Below, one piece after another: positions 1 through 8,042 of a DNA stretch of 13,310 nucleotides. Numbering within the stretch: the stretch's first letter is position 1; each line of letters starts with the position of its first letter. The stretch spans positions 1 through 13,310 of the forward strand of contig JAJZKY010000042.1 in assembly GCA_021803885.1 (NCBI GenBank). Direction: 5' to 3'. The notes below the pieces were generated by a model. That model was not told the DNA's origin, did not search any database, and saw only the letters and a list, made by a program, of their open reading frames with translations. The stretch is from Planctomycetota bacterium (GTDB taxonomy: Bacteria; Planctomycetota; Phycisphaerae; WQYP01; JAJZKY01). Made by a program: the position numbers and the translations under genes.

Positions 1-6
1 TCGAGA

Positions 7-267
7 TCACAACTCTTCGTCGATATCAAAATCGGTCTGATGCCTCCGCCACTCCGCGCTCGTCCCGGCCGCAAAACGAACGCCTGGCCGACGTATGAGA
101 TTGACGCCATCAATCGCGCCGAAATCGCAGGCGCAAGTGACCAAGAAATCCGCTTGCTCGTTCGCCACCTCGTCGAACAACGAGCGCAAGTCCAGCGAGC
201 CGCTTGATGGTGCGGACGAACGCCAGCCCCCGGGATTGCCAGCCCCTCGGATAATATGTTGACACAA
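7..267 (-). CDS. Small hypothetical protein, possibly a gene remnant
   Basis: This 86-residue frame ends in TGA just inside the left edge. I do not recognise the protein. From about residue 24 onward the codons strongly prefer G or C in the third position, and the peptide has a normal amino-acid mix with acidic and aromatic residues (for example DFLVTCACDFGAIDG, and the acidic end FDIDEEL), so this part looks coding. The first 20 or so codons look less so, and no clear Shine-Dalgarno sequence precedes the ATG. It could be a small cytoplasmic protein, or the C-terminal end of a longer gene whose start has been lost. It has no signal peptide or membrane segment. It lies 229 bp downstream of the stop of the GloVer lipoprotein gene on the same strand and could be the next gene in that direction. 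Confidence 0.3.
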   Translation of the reverse strand: MCQHIIRGAGNPGGWRSSAPSSGSLDLRSLFDEVANEQADFLVTCACDFGAIDGVNLIRRPGVRFAAGTSAEWRRHQTDFDIDEEL

Positions 268-496
268 GCGCTACCATAGCCATTCGTGCCCCGTAGGCTA
301 AACCGCCCAGCAGGACATTTTCGATCTCAACTACGTCTTGTACGCACCGACAAGTGGCCCGTTCATGTCGGTAAAGACAGGAGAGCCTCGACGACAGCTA
401 TTAGCGCCAAGGCTCCTATCAAATGACCGCCTTGTTGACGGGGCTCGCACAGCACCCTGTGACGGTCTAACAGAGATCATGGGAGTTGAAGTACCC

Positions 497-3400
497 CTAT
501 TTCGCCGGGATTTCGAACACGGTTCCACAGCCACTGATGTTAAGAAACGTGCACTTGCCACTACCACCATACGTCGTGGTACCGTACAGGTTACTCGCGC
601 TATCCATAATGAGGTGCGCGTCAGGCACGGCTCCATCGGCACCCCCTGTAAACGTATATATCACTGATTCACTATATCCTCCGATGCCATTTGGTGTCAG
701 GCTAAACACAATACCGCAGCCATCGCTGCCATCGCAGCCACAGCCAGTGCTGCCGCTGCAGCTTCCAATGCCACCGGCCGAGTCCGTGCCATAAAGATCG
801 CCGGCACTGTTGATAGTCAGACCAAGCGGGTCGGCCCCGGTCGGGATGAAGCTGTACAAAACAGATTCTGCATAACCACCGGTACCATTGGGCGTTAATT
901 CAAACGCTGTTCCACCGCCATAAGCGCCGTCACCAGCAGCCGTACCAAATAAATTGCCTTTCCCGTCCATGATAACGCCGGTTTCAGGCACACCTCCATC
1001 GACAAATGCGTACAACGCCGATTCAGCGTAACCGCCAGCACCGTTCGGAGTCAGCTTGAACACCGTGCCAGCCAAAGATGTGCCGTACACGTCTCCAGCA
1101 TGATCTATGATCACTCCCCCGCCGCTAACAGCGCCGGCAGGTCCGCTCGGCAGGCTATATATGGTCGACTCAGTGAAACCACCGCTGCCGTTAGGTACCA
1201 ATTTAAATACAGTTCCAGCTCCATTGTTACCACCGCTGCTTGTGGTACCGTAAAGATTGCCAGCACTGTCCATAACTAATCCCCCCACAGGCATCCCACC
1301 ATCACTACCACCGGTAAATGCATATAGCGTTGATAAGATGTCTGGGCCTGCACCACCTGGATATGGTGATAACTCGAACACCGTTCCCTGACCCCCAAAG
1401 GAACCCTCTGTGGTGCCATACAAATTGCCGGAGCTGTCCATTATCAGCCCACCTCCGGGACTTGACCCATCGGAATATCCTGTGAATGAATATAATATCG
1501 ACTCTGCATACCCACCAGTACCGTTTGGCTTCAACTCGAAAACGGTGCCGGCGCCGAACTCACCGCCACATGTTGTCGTGCCAAATAGATCGCCCGAACT
1601 GTCAAAGAGAAGTCCTCCAGTAGGGTAACATCCATCACTACCCCCTTTGAAGTTATAGATCACTTCCTCGGCGCCGAACTGGTCGCTCGACGACGCGCAG
1701 GTGACTTGCACATTTGTGACGTTACTCGTCGCCGTGCCGTTACCACTACTGACGCTGCAAGTCTGCCCTGAGGGCTGAGTGCTCACGGTCACTGCATAGG
1801 TGTTTCCGGAAAGTACAGGAGTCGAGAACGTGAATGTGCCGTTCGTAGAAAGGGTGAGTGCATCACCCCCGTTGTCCTCAAGGATGACGCTTGCACCGCT
1901 TGCAAGACCTGAGAGCGTGCCGCCGATCGTGTAGCTGGTAGAGGTTGAAGCGGAACAAGTGACCTGCACGCTGGTGACGTCGCTTGATGCTGTGCCACTC
2001 CCGTTGCTGACCGTGCACGTCTCTCCGGTTGGCTGGCCCGACACCGTAACATCGTATTTACCGCCTTCGGCTACGGCCGCCGAGAATGCAAATGGGCCAT
2101 TTGCCTTGAGTGTTAGCTGATCAGCGCCATTGTTCTCGAGTGTAACCTGCGTGCCGCTATTGAGTCCGGAGAGCAACCCGCCCACCGTGAAGCCCCCGTT
2201 CACTGTGACCGCTGTCGAAGCGGCGATGCCGGTCAGCGGATCGGTTACGGTGACTGTCGCGCTACCCGCGGAGACCGATGAGGATGCCGTGACCAGCCCA
2301 ACGGATGAAACCGAGAGGCCCGGGTAGCTCGTATTCCAGCTCAAGGTGTCAGGATATACAATATTGCCTCCAGTGGAATCATGCGCTACGGCCGTGAGCT
2401 GAACCGTACCGCCAGGTACCACGACTGGCGCTGCCGGTGTAATCGTTATCGAAGAGACGCAGTCGACGACGGATGACCCATTCATGCATACACCATCTGT
2501 AATCGGTGTCATCCCAAGAAACAGACCAGCTTGGTATACCTCAGAACCAAGGGACGCGACGGAAGCGGCAAACTGTACAAGGTTATATGCTGCGTAGATC
2601 TGTCCAAAGATCGGTATAAACGAAGCCACAATGGACGCTCCAGCGTCCACAGAAATCCCGACGCCGCAGCTTGACGCGATGCCGTTTGCTATTGTAAAGA
2701 AAGTGGTTGGTTGCTGAAGGTATGAAAAGTAGGTATTGAAATTCCCGCTTTGTACAATTTTTACCGCTTCTGTTGGAGGCATTATTTGCGTGGAGACAGT
2801 AGTGACGCATCCAAGGGGACCGCCTAGGCTTACCCCGAATGTCTGCATTACCGTATTGATCGTATTCACGGTAATCTGCGTCACGTTCAGTTCTTCTGCA
2901 TTTGTGTCTTCCGCAAGCGTGAGCTTGAATTGATCGCCGCTGCTTGTGATATTTGTCTGCGAGCCTGATCCAAACATGGCACTTAAAACATCTGTCGGAT
3001 TGAGTTCCGCGGTTCCAATCGTCGTTCCAGTTATGTTTTCTGTTGTTGCGGAAAAGTAGACCTGTAACCCATTGGTAAGTGCCAATTGGTTTTGCGCAGA
3101 GCCGGATACCGTCACGTTGCCAAGGCTATTTGTCAGTAAATCGTACGGTAACGGCGTAGAGACAGTTTGGAGTTTTCTCGCCATCTTGGATGTGCTGGCA
3201 GGTCCGATAAGCGCGTTCACGGCCTCTGAAATCACCTTTGGAAGCACGTCCATCACGCTCGAAGATGCGCCGGGCGGAGTCCCCGCACTTAGGTTCGCTT
3301 GAACGGCGTTGGCTAAGGCTTGGAAATCCGTCGCGCCTTGAATCGCGCTGTCGACTTGCGAGATCGTAACGTTGGATGGCAGGCCGCCAATACCGAGCCG

Positions 3401-3772
3401 AGCGAGCACAGTTGCGGTTGTTGTAGCATTTAACGTTAACGTGCTTCCCGACGTGAAGCCGGCGGCAAGCAAAGCGCCTTTCGAATTCGTGGCCACAACC
3501 ACAACTGGGTTCGTCACAGACGATGGCAGAGGTACGACAGCAGAACCACTTGACGAGGGCGTGGAGGATCCGTACGGGGAAGTCACCTCCGCGACACTGG
3601 CCGTCGGCATTGAGGGGTCCAAGGTGACCTTGATGGTCGGACTGGTGGAGACTGGTCCAGGACTTACCGAGCTGGCTCCACTGCCGCCCCCGCAGCTTGT
3701 AAGAAGCATGGTCAGGAGTGCCAGTGGCCCAGCCCGCCACATCACGATCGTCGTACTCCTGGCCCACGGCAT
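497..3772 (-). CDS. Large lipoprotein with Ig-like modules and C-terminal GloVer (TIGR03803) repeats
   Basis: A 1091-residue predicted outer-membrane lipoprotein. The signal peptide ends in a lipobox (L24-T-S-C27) followed by Gly and a Gly/Ser tether. In order: an N-terminal region with an FTSGSTLTL-type beta segment (about 45-130); a segment with a hydrophobic Ala/Gly/Val stretch (about 372-410) bracketed by Cys residues 322, 369, 429 and 438; a bacterial Ig-like 2 type domain (about 443-523); two tandem 79-residue beta modules (527-606 and 614-692), each with a paired Cys pattern; and seven GloVer repeats (about 704-1090) recognisable by GTVFELTPNG, GGYAESVLYSF and MDSxGNLYGTT. GloVer repeats are a named family with no established biochemical role. 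The start is the ATG with AAGGGG six bases upstream; a second in-frame Met at 11 would also leave a signal peptide. The gene follows the beta-propeller lipoprotein gene by 234 bp on the same strand. Binding or adhesion at the cell surface is a guess from architecture. Confidence 0.9.
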   Translation of the reverse strand: MPWARSTTIVMWRAGPLALLTMLLTSCGGGSGASSVSPGPVSTSPTIKVTLDPSMPTASVAEVTSPYGSSTPSSSGSAVVPLPSSVTNPVVVVATNSKGALLAAGFTSGSTLTLNATTTATVLARLGIGGLPSNVTISQVDSAIQGATDFQALANAVQANLSAGTPPGASSSVMDVLPKVISEAVNALIGPASTSKMARKLQTVSTPLPYDLLTNSLGNVTVSGSAQNQLALTNGLQVYFSATTENITGTTIGTAELNPTDVLSAMFGSGSQTNITSSGDQFKLTLAEDTNAEELNVTQITVNTINTVMQTFGVSLGGPLGCVTTVSTQIMPPTEAVKIVQSGNFNTYFSYLQQPTTFFTIANGIASSCGVGISVDAGASIVASFIPIFGQIYAAYNLVQFAASVASLGSEVYQAGLFLGMTPITDGVCMNGSSVVDCVSSITITPAAPVVVPGGTVQLTAVAHDSTGGNIVYPDTLSWNTSYPGLSVSSVGLVTASSSVSAGSATVTVTDPLTGIAASTAVTVNGGFTVGGLLSGLNSGTQVTLENNGADQLTLKANGPFAFSAAVAEGGKYDVTVSGQPTGETCTVSNGSGTASSDVTSVQVTCSASTSTSYTIGGTLSGLASGASVILEDNGGDALTLSTNGTFTFSTPVLSGNTYAVTVSTQPSGQTCSVSSGNGTATSNVTNVQVTCASSSDQFGAEEVIYNFKGGSDGCYPTGGLLFDSSGDLFGTTTCGGEFGAGTVFELKPNGTGGYAESILYSFTGYSDGSSPGGGLIMDSSGNLYGTTEGSFGGQGTVFELSPYPGGAGPDILSTLYAFTGGSDGGMPVGGLVMDSAGNLYGTTSSGGNNGAGTVFKLVPNGSGGFTESTIYSLPSGPAGAVSGGGVIIDHAGDVYGTSLAGTVFKLTPNGAGGYAESALYAFVDGGVPETGVIMDGKGNLFGTAAGDGAYGGGTAFELTPNGTGGYAESVLYSFIPTGADPLGLTINSAGDLYGTDSAGGIGSCSGSTGCGCDGSDGCGIVFSLTPNGIGGYSESVIYTFTGGADGAVPDAHLIMDSASNLYGTTTYGGSGKCTFLNISGCGTVFEIPAK
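503..1663 (-). repeat. Seven tandem GloVer repeats (protein-level repeat array)
   Basis: Seven units of roughly 50-65 codons encode the C-terminal third of the lipoprotein. Each unit carries the order YSFTGG..DG, then MDSxGNLYGTT, then GGxxGxGTVFELTPNG. The GTVFEL-type strand begins near residues 742, 796, 853, 902, 954, 1021 and 1083. Unit 4 is short and unit 6 carries a Cys-rich insert (SCSGSTGCGCDGSDGCG, residues 1004-1020). At DNA level the units share short phrases around the GNLYGTT codons but have diverged, so this is an old internal duplication and not a recent slippage tract. Confidence 0.85.
1697..2194 (-). repeat. Two tandem 79-residue beta modules
   Basis: Residues 527-606 and 614-692 of the lipoprotein align end to end. 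Both begin with (Y/F)T(I/V)GGxLSGL, continue with VxLExNGxDxLTL, then NGxFxFS, then VTVSxQPxGxTC, and end in NVTNVQVTC or its equivalent. Each copy has two Cys residues in the same positions, probably a disulfide within the module in the oxidising envelope. The module type is common in proteobacterial and acidobacterial surface proteins, where it is generally uncharacterised. The spacer between the copies is short and Ser/Thr-rich. Confidence 0.8.
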
Positions 3773-3860
3773 TTTAATCCCCTTGTTCTCAGTTGGTGTT
3801 GCGTTCTGCCTACGTCACATTCGCAGGCACGTCATCACGTTGTACCGGTTTTCTACGGCC

Positions 3861-3917
3861 ATCGGACAGTGCTCACATCACCCGTACGGTAACGGCATCG
3901 GTTGGTGCGAGCAGAAT
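3861..3917 (-). pseudogene. Relic of the 3' end of a paralogue of the zinc-ribbon/beta-domain gene
   Basis: By hand alignment, 48 of 57 bases here match 6342-6398, which is the 3' end of the zinc-ribbon gene plus 12 bases after its stop codon. In the matching frame the relic reads ILLAPTDAVTVRVM then stop; the intact gene reads ILLVPADAITVRVI then stop. Most differences fall at synonymous or conservative positions, as expected if both copies were once translated. Upstream of the relic the frame stays open for about 30 codons, but convincing similarity is lost, apart from a possible short TIAE/QIAE match. There is no start codon with a ribosome site. It sits in the 234-bp gap between the two repeat-lipoprotein genes. 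Confidence 0.65.
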
Positions 3918-4006
3918 TTTAGATGGATTTGATCTTTCAGCGATCGTCTGCTGCCCCGGTGGTGGGGAAACAGCGGACCGCCACTTACGGACATGGAGTT
4001 GATACC

Positions 4007-6130
4007 CTACTGTATGATCACCATGCCCGTCGGCTCATTCACGCCTGGGAAGCCTCCCGGCGCAACACTTGCGGTTATATCATCTCCGTTCGTGTCGTAG
4101 ACCGTAATGGAATTGCCAACCACGTTGCTAACATAAAGATATGCCGGTCCATCGATTCCGTTTGTGGGTTGGACCACGATGTCATCCGGACAATCGACCG
4201 TGGAAAAGCCTCCGCTTGGGGTAACCGGATCGCCGTTGATCGTGAACTCTGAGACGCCGCTCACTGCACACGTGCCAAACGACCCGTATTCGAAGTTTGT
4301 CACGTAAATATTTCCGGTCTCGGGAACTTGAGCAAGGTCATCCGGAGCGGACACTCCCGAAAATGACCCGGAAACGCCGGGCTGACTAGCCCCCTGCGTA
4401 TTATAGACGGTTACTGTTCCCGAGGTTTCGTTGGCAACATAGAGGTTCTGTGTCACGCTGTCGTAAAAGACGCCCCAAGGGTCTCCAATATTTGCAAATG
4501 CACCGGTAGGCAAGCTGACAGGCGTACCTTTCTCGTTAAAGACATATATTGCGTCACTTTCCGGATCATTTATAAAAAAGTTTCCATTGGATGCCTGTGT
4601 AATATCTTCAGGGTCCAGTACCCCACTTTGAGGGAGGTTGAATTGCGCCCCGGATGATGTTGGCGTGCCATTTAACGTGTACGCAGTCACAGTGTCGTTT
4701 CCTGTATTTGTCACATATAACACCTGTGTGTTGTCATCGTAAACGATGCCATCCGGGGCGTCCAGGCCGGGGAATGCGCCAGGCGGGACTGGAAGCGGGT
4801 TACCTTGCATATCATAGACAGTGATGGAGTTATTGCCCCCGTTTGCAACGTAAAGACAGGCTTTCCCATCTGCGCACAAGGAAGATGTCGGGTAGATGTA
4901 GTTACAAATAGCTCCGACCATTGCTCCTGAGGGACTACTATTGGACATTACCGCGCTGAACTGTACGACGCCATTATTGTTTGTCGACTTGCCAACATAC
5001 TTTGCTATAGCGCCGAGGAGGAAGTTAAAGCAATCCGGAGCCGCTAGCTGGGTTACACCCGCAAGTAGGCCCATGCACGCCAACCCGGGTGCCGTAGCTA
5101 CTCCGGTCACCGCTGCGCCCGCACATACTATGAACGTACCTGTAATTGCACAATTCACGATACCGACGCCCAACGACACGTCCTGTTGGCAGGAAGTGCT
5201 GTTGGTAATTGGAGGGATTGTAATCGCAACGCCGGCGCTTGAAAGGGCGCTCTTGCACGTGCTAGTCTCCGAGCTATCAGTCATGCATTCATAGATGTTT
5301 GGATTGTTACTAAAGACATTAGAGTATCCGACATTGTTACTTATACCCATAGAGAACGGGCTCGGATAGTAAGTCGTCGTGCTCGTAGAGTCCGTTGCGG
5401 ACTTCCGGCGGGTAAGATAGTGAATAACCGGCCGCATCGCAGCAGTGGATGTGCTGGTCGGCGTGCTGTTGGCAAACGAAATCACCGCGACAGCCGTCTG
5501 CGAACCGGTCGTCGCACTGACGGTGGAATTCGTTGTCGGCAGCGTCGCGGGTGGTGAGAGGTTTGCATTGAAAGTGCCATTTGCCGCCGTCATACCTTGC
5601 GCGGCGCTCAGTGTGCCCTGGCTGGCACTCAAGGTTACCGGCAGGCCGGAAATGCCATTTCCCGTGGAGTCGACCGCCTCGGCGGCTACCAGCCAGGGGC
5701 CGCCCGGATCCCCTGCGGTAGCGGGTGTGGCAAGAACAACTACCGCTGCCACTTTAACGACCGTCAAAGGGCTACTCGCAGAAGTACCACCGCCAGGAGC
5801 AGGGTTGTTGACCGTGACTTGCAAAGTCCCGGCTGAGTTCAGTGTGCTTGCGGGAACTACGGCTGTTACTTCGGTTGGTGATACGTAGGTTGTTGTGGCC
5901 GGTGTGCTCCCAACCATTACCTCTGAAGAACTGATGAAATTTGCGCCACTTATGGTGACTGTCGTATCTGGAGAGCCTGCGGCCAGCGTAGGATATGAAA
6001 TGCTCTTGAGGGACGGGAGTGGATTTGGCGTACTTGAACTTCCCCCGCCACCGCAACCAGAGAGCAAACCCAGCATCGCGCCACCGACCAGGAAAACTTT
6101 TACGGATTTACCGATGCTCGAGATAATCAT
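4007..6130 (-). CDS. Lipoprotein with IPT/TIG domain, Ig-like domain and C-terminal beta-propeller
   Basis: A 707-residue predicted lipoprotein with a signal peptide ending in lipobox L23-S-G-C26, then Gly and a Ser/Pro tether. Residues about 39-124 form an IPT/TIG domain (SGANF, VGSTPATTTYVSPTEVTAVVP). Residues about 127-220 resemble a bacterial Ig-like 1 domain (EAVDSTGNGISGLPVTLSAS). Residues about 221-425 are unusual: ten Cys residues and a hydrophobic Ala/Gly/Val stretch (about 319-376). Residues about 423-707 are a beta-propeller of NHL/YVTN type, with repeated phrases such as LYVANGGNNSITVYD, LYVTNTGNDTVTAYT and LYVANETSGTVTVYN. The ATG has GAGGA nine bases upstream. It probably faces the periplasm or cell exterior as a binding scaffold, since propellers of this type usually bind ligands and no catalytic motif is visible. 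It lies between the zinc-ribbon gene (223-bp gap) and the GloVer lipoprotein gene on the same strand. Confidence 0.9.
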   Translation of the reverse strand: MIISSIGKSVKVFLVGGAMLGLLSGCGGGGSSSTPNPLPSLKSISYPTLAAGSPDTTVTISGANFISSSEVMVGSTPATTTYVSPTEVTAVVPASTLNSAGTLQVTVNNPAPGGGTSASSPLTVVKVAAVVVLATPATAGDPGGPWLVAAEAVDSTGNGISGLPVTLSASQGTLSAAQGMTAANGTFNANLSPPATLPTTNSTVSATTGSQTAVAVISFANSTPTSTSTAAMRPVIHYLTRRKSATDSTSTTTYYPSPFSMGISNNVGYSNVFSNNPNIYECMTDSSETSTCKSALSSAGVAITIPPITNSTSCQQDVSLGVGIVNCAITGTFIVCAGAAVTGVATAPGLACMGLLAGVTQLAAPDCFNFLLGAIAKYVGKSTNNNGVVQFSAVMSNSSPSGAMVGAICNYIYPTSSLCADGKACLYVANGGNNSITVYDMQGNPLPVPPGAFPGLDAPDGIVYDDNTQVLYVTNTGNDTVTAYTLNGTPTSSGAQFNLPQSGVLDPEDITQASNGNFFINDPESDAIYVFNEKGTPVSLPTGAFANIGDPWGVFYDSVTQNLYVANETSGTVTVYNTQGASQPGVSGSFSGVSAPDDLAQVPETGNIYVTNFEYGSFGTCAVSGVSEFTINGDPVTPSGGFSTVDCPDDIVVQPTNGIDGPAYLYVSNVVGNSITVYDTNGDDITASVAPGGFPGVNEPTGMVIIQ

Positions 6131-6353
6131 GGTTTAGCGTCCTCATCAGTATTTCCGCAGGCGGCACCGGAATTTGGCTCGTTGAACACCGTGAATTTGC
6201 AATTTCGGTGAACTCGCAACTCGTATTCCAAAGCCACTGCTGCTTGCACTGCTGCCTTTGACAGGCGGCGACGGCAATAGAGCAGCCGTTCTCTTGAGCG
6301 TGTACCTTGAGGAACGATGGCTACGAGCTGCAAAATAGGTCATCGGAGAGTGC

Positions 6354-8033
6354 TCAGATCACCCGCACCGTAATGGCATCGGCCGGCACGAGCAGAATTC
6401 TGCGGCCGCTCCGAAAGGTCCACCTGTCGATGGCACATCCGGCCGTTTGAGCTTCGGCAATTTGCCTCAGGGAGAACTCAGCGATGTTATACCCATCGTT
6501 CCAATCGTCAGTATTGGTGGCCCAATTGGTTGCGGAGGCCACGTGGTCGGCGCCGAGCTCAAGTTGGTATGCAAACACAATGTAATACGTCCCCGCCCGC
6601 AGAGGCGCTCTCAGATGGACCGAACTGCGCACGAGTGAGCGCCCTGTGCCGACCGACGGGGTCACGGTCCAGAAGGTCGTCTCCGGATTGCCCCACGACG
6701 GTGTCCCGATCATCGGGGCGACCGCCGAAGGGGGCGCCTGGTTCACCACTGTCATCAAAACAGCCCCGGATAGTAGGCTACCCGGAGGAACCGTAACGAC
6801 CGTATTGAGCGCGTTGATATTGGCGAAATCGCCCGTTCCGGAGGTAAAGCGTATATATCCGTGAGTATTGTTGACGAGTCCCGGGTAAGGGACTTGCTCG
6901 CATTCTAGGGACGAGTTTGGGAAGATCGCCGAAGCGGATAGGTGCGTAGACCGGCGATTGCTCCGGGCCATGGAGGCGGCAGTCTGCGCGATGGGCCGCA
7001 CCTCAGCTCGTGTGGGGGCTCGCGCTTGGGCGCGGGCCGGAACCCCAGCAAAAGAGCGAGGCTGTGGCGCCTCGCCCGGCCGTCTCGATGGCGATGCAGC
7101 CGCTCCGGCAGCCGCGGTCAGTTGCAGCTGCGGGCGTGGTACGCTCAATGCGCTTTCGATGGCGACGCGCTGCGCGGCATTTGCCAATGCCCAGCCTGAG
7201 GGCGTCTGCACCAGCATCACCGATCGGGACAAATCGCTCTTCAGATGCGGAAAAGCTTGCGCAATGGCCCCCTGTGCCGCCCAGCTGGCCAAGCCAACCC
7301 ATCGCAGCGAAATATGCATCGGCATCCAGCTCTTGGGCGTGCCGGCGCCTTTCGCTGAACTGCCAATGAGGTGGCGCACTCTTCCGGTACGCACGCCTAC
7401 GATGCGGATTCCGCGGGCCACACAAAATTGCCCATGCCGGATGAACTCCTCCGCCGCCGCTCTTCGCGTGTACCGGGGCTGCAGTCCTACCGCAGTCAGC
7501 ACGGGCGTTGCTGGACGATAGAGCCCCTGGCTGACCAGCAGATCAAGAAAGTCGCGCTGGTCTGTGGTGGTTGGAACAATGGACTGCCGTGAATAGTCCA
7601 GATTTCGGCGGCAGGCATCCGCCATCAAGTGGTCATGGGCGCGCGCGAGCCACCGATCCGCTAGGCGAGAGAACGAGGAGCGGCTGCTGTGCCCGAAAAA
7701 TCCGCCGTAATAGATAGTGCCGATGACAATTCCAGCAATTACCAAGAGCGCAATGCCAACGATCCACCACGATCTGACTCTGCGGTCTTTGTGTCGAGGC
7801 GAGGAGACTTGGGCAGATATGCGTGGAGTTTCTTCGGCCTGTTCGGTCTTTGCCTCTCGTGAAGTGGACGAGGAGCGCGCATCGCGACCATCGGAGGGTA
7901 CCGCATCTTCGGACTTTTCCGTCGGCGCGGCCTCGGTCGGCGCGACAGACGTTCTAACCGCCTCGCCGCACTTCGTGCAGTAACGCGCACCCGAACCGAG
8001 TGCGTTACCGCAGTGCGTGCAGAATCTAGCCAT
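6354..8033 (-). CDS. Single-pass membrane protein with N-terminal zinc ribbon and C-terminal beta-rich domain
   Basis: A 559-residue protein of unknown function. The N-terminus is a zinc ribbon, C5-x2-C8-x10-C19-x2-C22 (CTHCGN...CTKCGE). A charged, low-complexity linker follows (about 25-85), then a basic patch (RHKDRRVRS) and one transmembrane helix (about 89-111). By the positive-inside rule the ribbon is cytoplasmic and the rest periplasmic. Residues about 120-295 form an alpha/beta region I do not recognise. Residues about 300-365 are an Ala/Arg/Pro-rich linker. Residues about 366-559 look like an all-beta, possibly lectin-like domain (GYIRFTSGTGDF, TVVTVPPGSLLSG, GTYYIVFAYQLELG). It starts nine bases after the stop of the upstream six-helix zinc-ribbon gene, so the two are probably co-transcribed and perhaps translationally coupled. 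A role coupling cytoplasmic and envelope events is only an inference. Confidence 0.88.
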   Translation of the reverse strand: MARFCTHCGNALGSGARYCTKCGEAVRTSVAPTEAAPTEKSEDAVPSDGRDARSSSTSREAKTEQAEETPRISAQVSSPRHKDRRVRSWWIVGIALLVIAGIVIGTIYYGGFFGHSSRSSFSRLADRWLARAHDHLMADACRRNLDYSRQSIVPTTTDQRDFLDLLVSQGLYRPATPVLTAVGLQPRYTRRAAAEEFIRHGQFCVARGIRIVGVRTGRVRHLIGSSAKGAGTPKSWMPMHISLRWVGLASWAAQGAIAQAFPHLKSDLSRSVMLVQTPSGWALANAAQRVAIESALSVPRPQLQLTAAAGAAASPSRRPGEAPQPRSFAGVPARAQARAPTRAEVRPIAQTAASMARSNRRSTHLSASAIFPNSSLECEQVPYPGLVNNTHGYIRFTSGTGDFANINALNTVVTVPPGSLLSGAVLMTVVNQAPPSAVAPMIGTPSWGNPETTFWTVTPSVGTGRSLVRSSVHLRAPLRAGTYYIVFAYQLELGADHVASATNWATNTDDWNDGYNIAEFSLRQIAEAQTAGCAIDRWTFRSGRRILLVPADAITVRVI

Positions 8034-8042
8034 GGCACCCGC

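Noticed and set aside
331..667. Overlapping frames on both strands running past the end of the GloVer lipoprotein gene into 331-496
   Set aside because: Both overlap the repeat-coding DNA in other frames, and the parts outside it show no domain, ribosome site or convincing codon pattern. I see nothing firm in 268-496 besides a five-pair hairpin near 448-461.
503..1663. Spaced DNA repeats that could suggest a CRISPR array
   Set aside because: The repeats are diverged, vary in length and stay in one reading frame, so they are the DNA of a protein repeat.
3812..3834. Two TGACGT copies 17 bases apart (minus strand) upstream of the GloVer lipoprotein gene
   Set aside because: A six-base direct repeat at this spacing is easily due to chance, and no known regulator site or promoter boxes fit around it.
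3372..3932. Plus-strand frame of 186 codons opposite the start of the GloVer lipoprotein gene
   Set aside because: It is antisense to a gene with a clear signal peptide and ribosome site, and its peptide has no recognisable domain. GC-rich third positions often leave such antisense frames open.
3954..3967. CCCC/GGGG hairpin downstream of the propeller lipoprotein gene
   Set aside because: Four-pair stem with no T-tract on the minus strand; too weak for a terminator.
6958..7521. Plus-strand frame of 187 codons opposite the single-pass zinc-ribbon gene
   Set aside because: Its sequence is Ala/Arg-rich and low in structure, as expected for the mirror of the Ala/Arg/Pro linker, and the minus-strand gene explains the DNA better.
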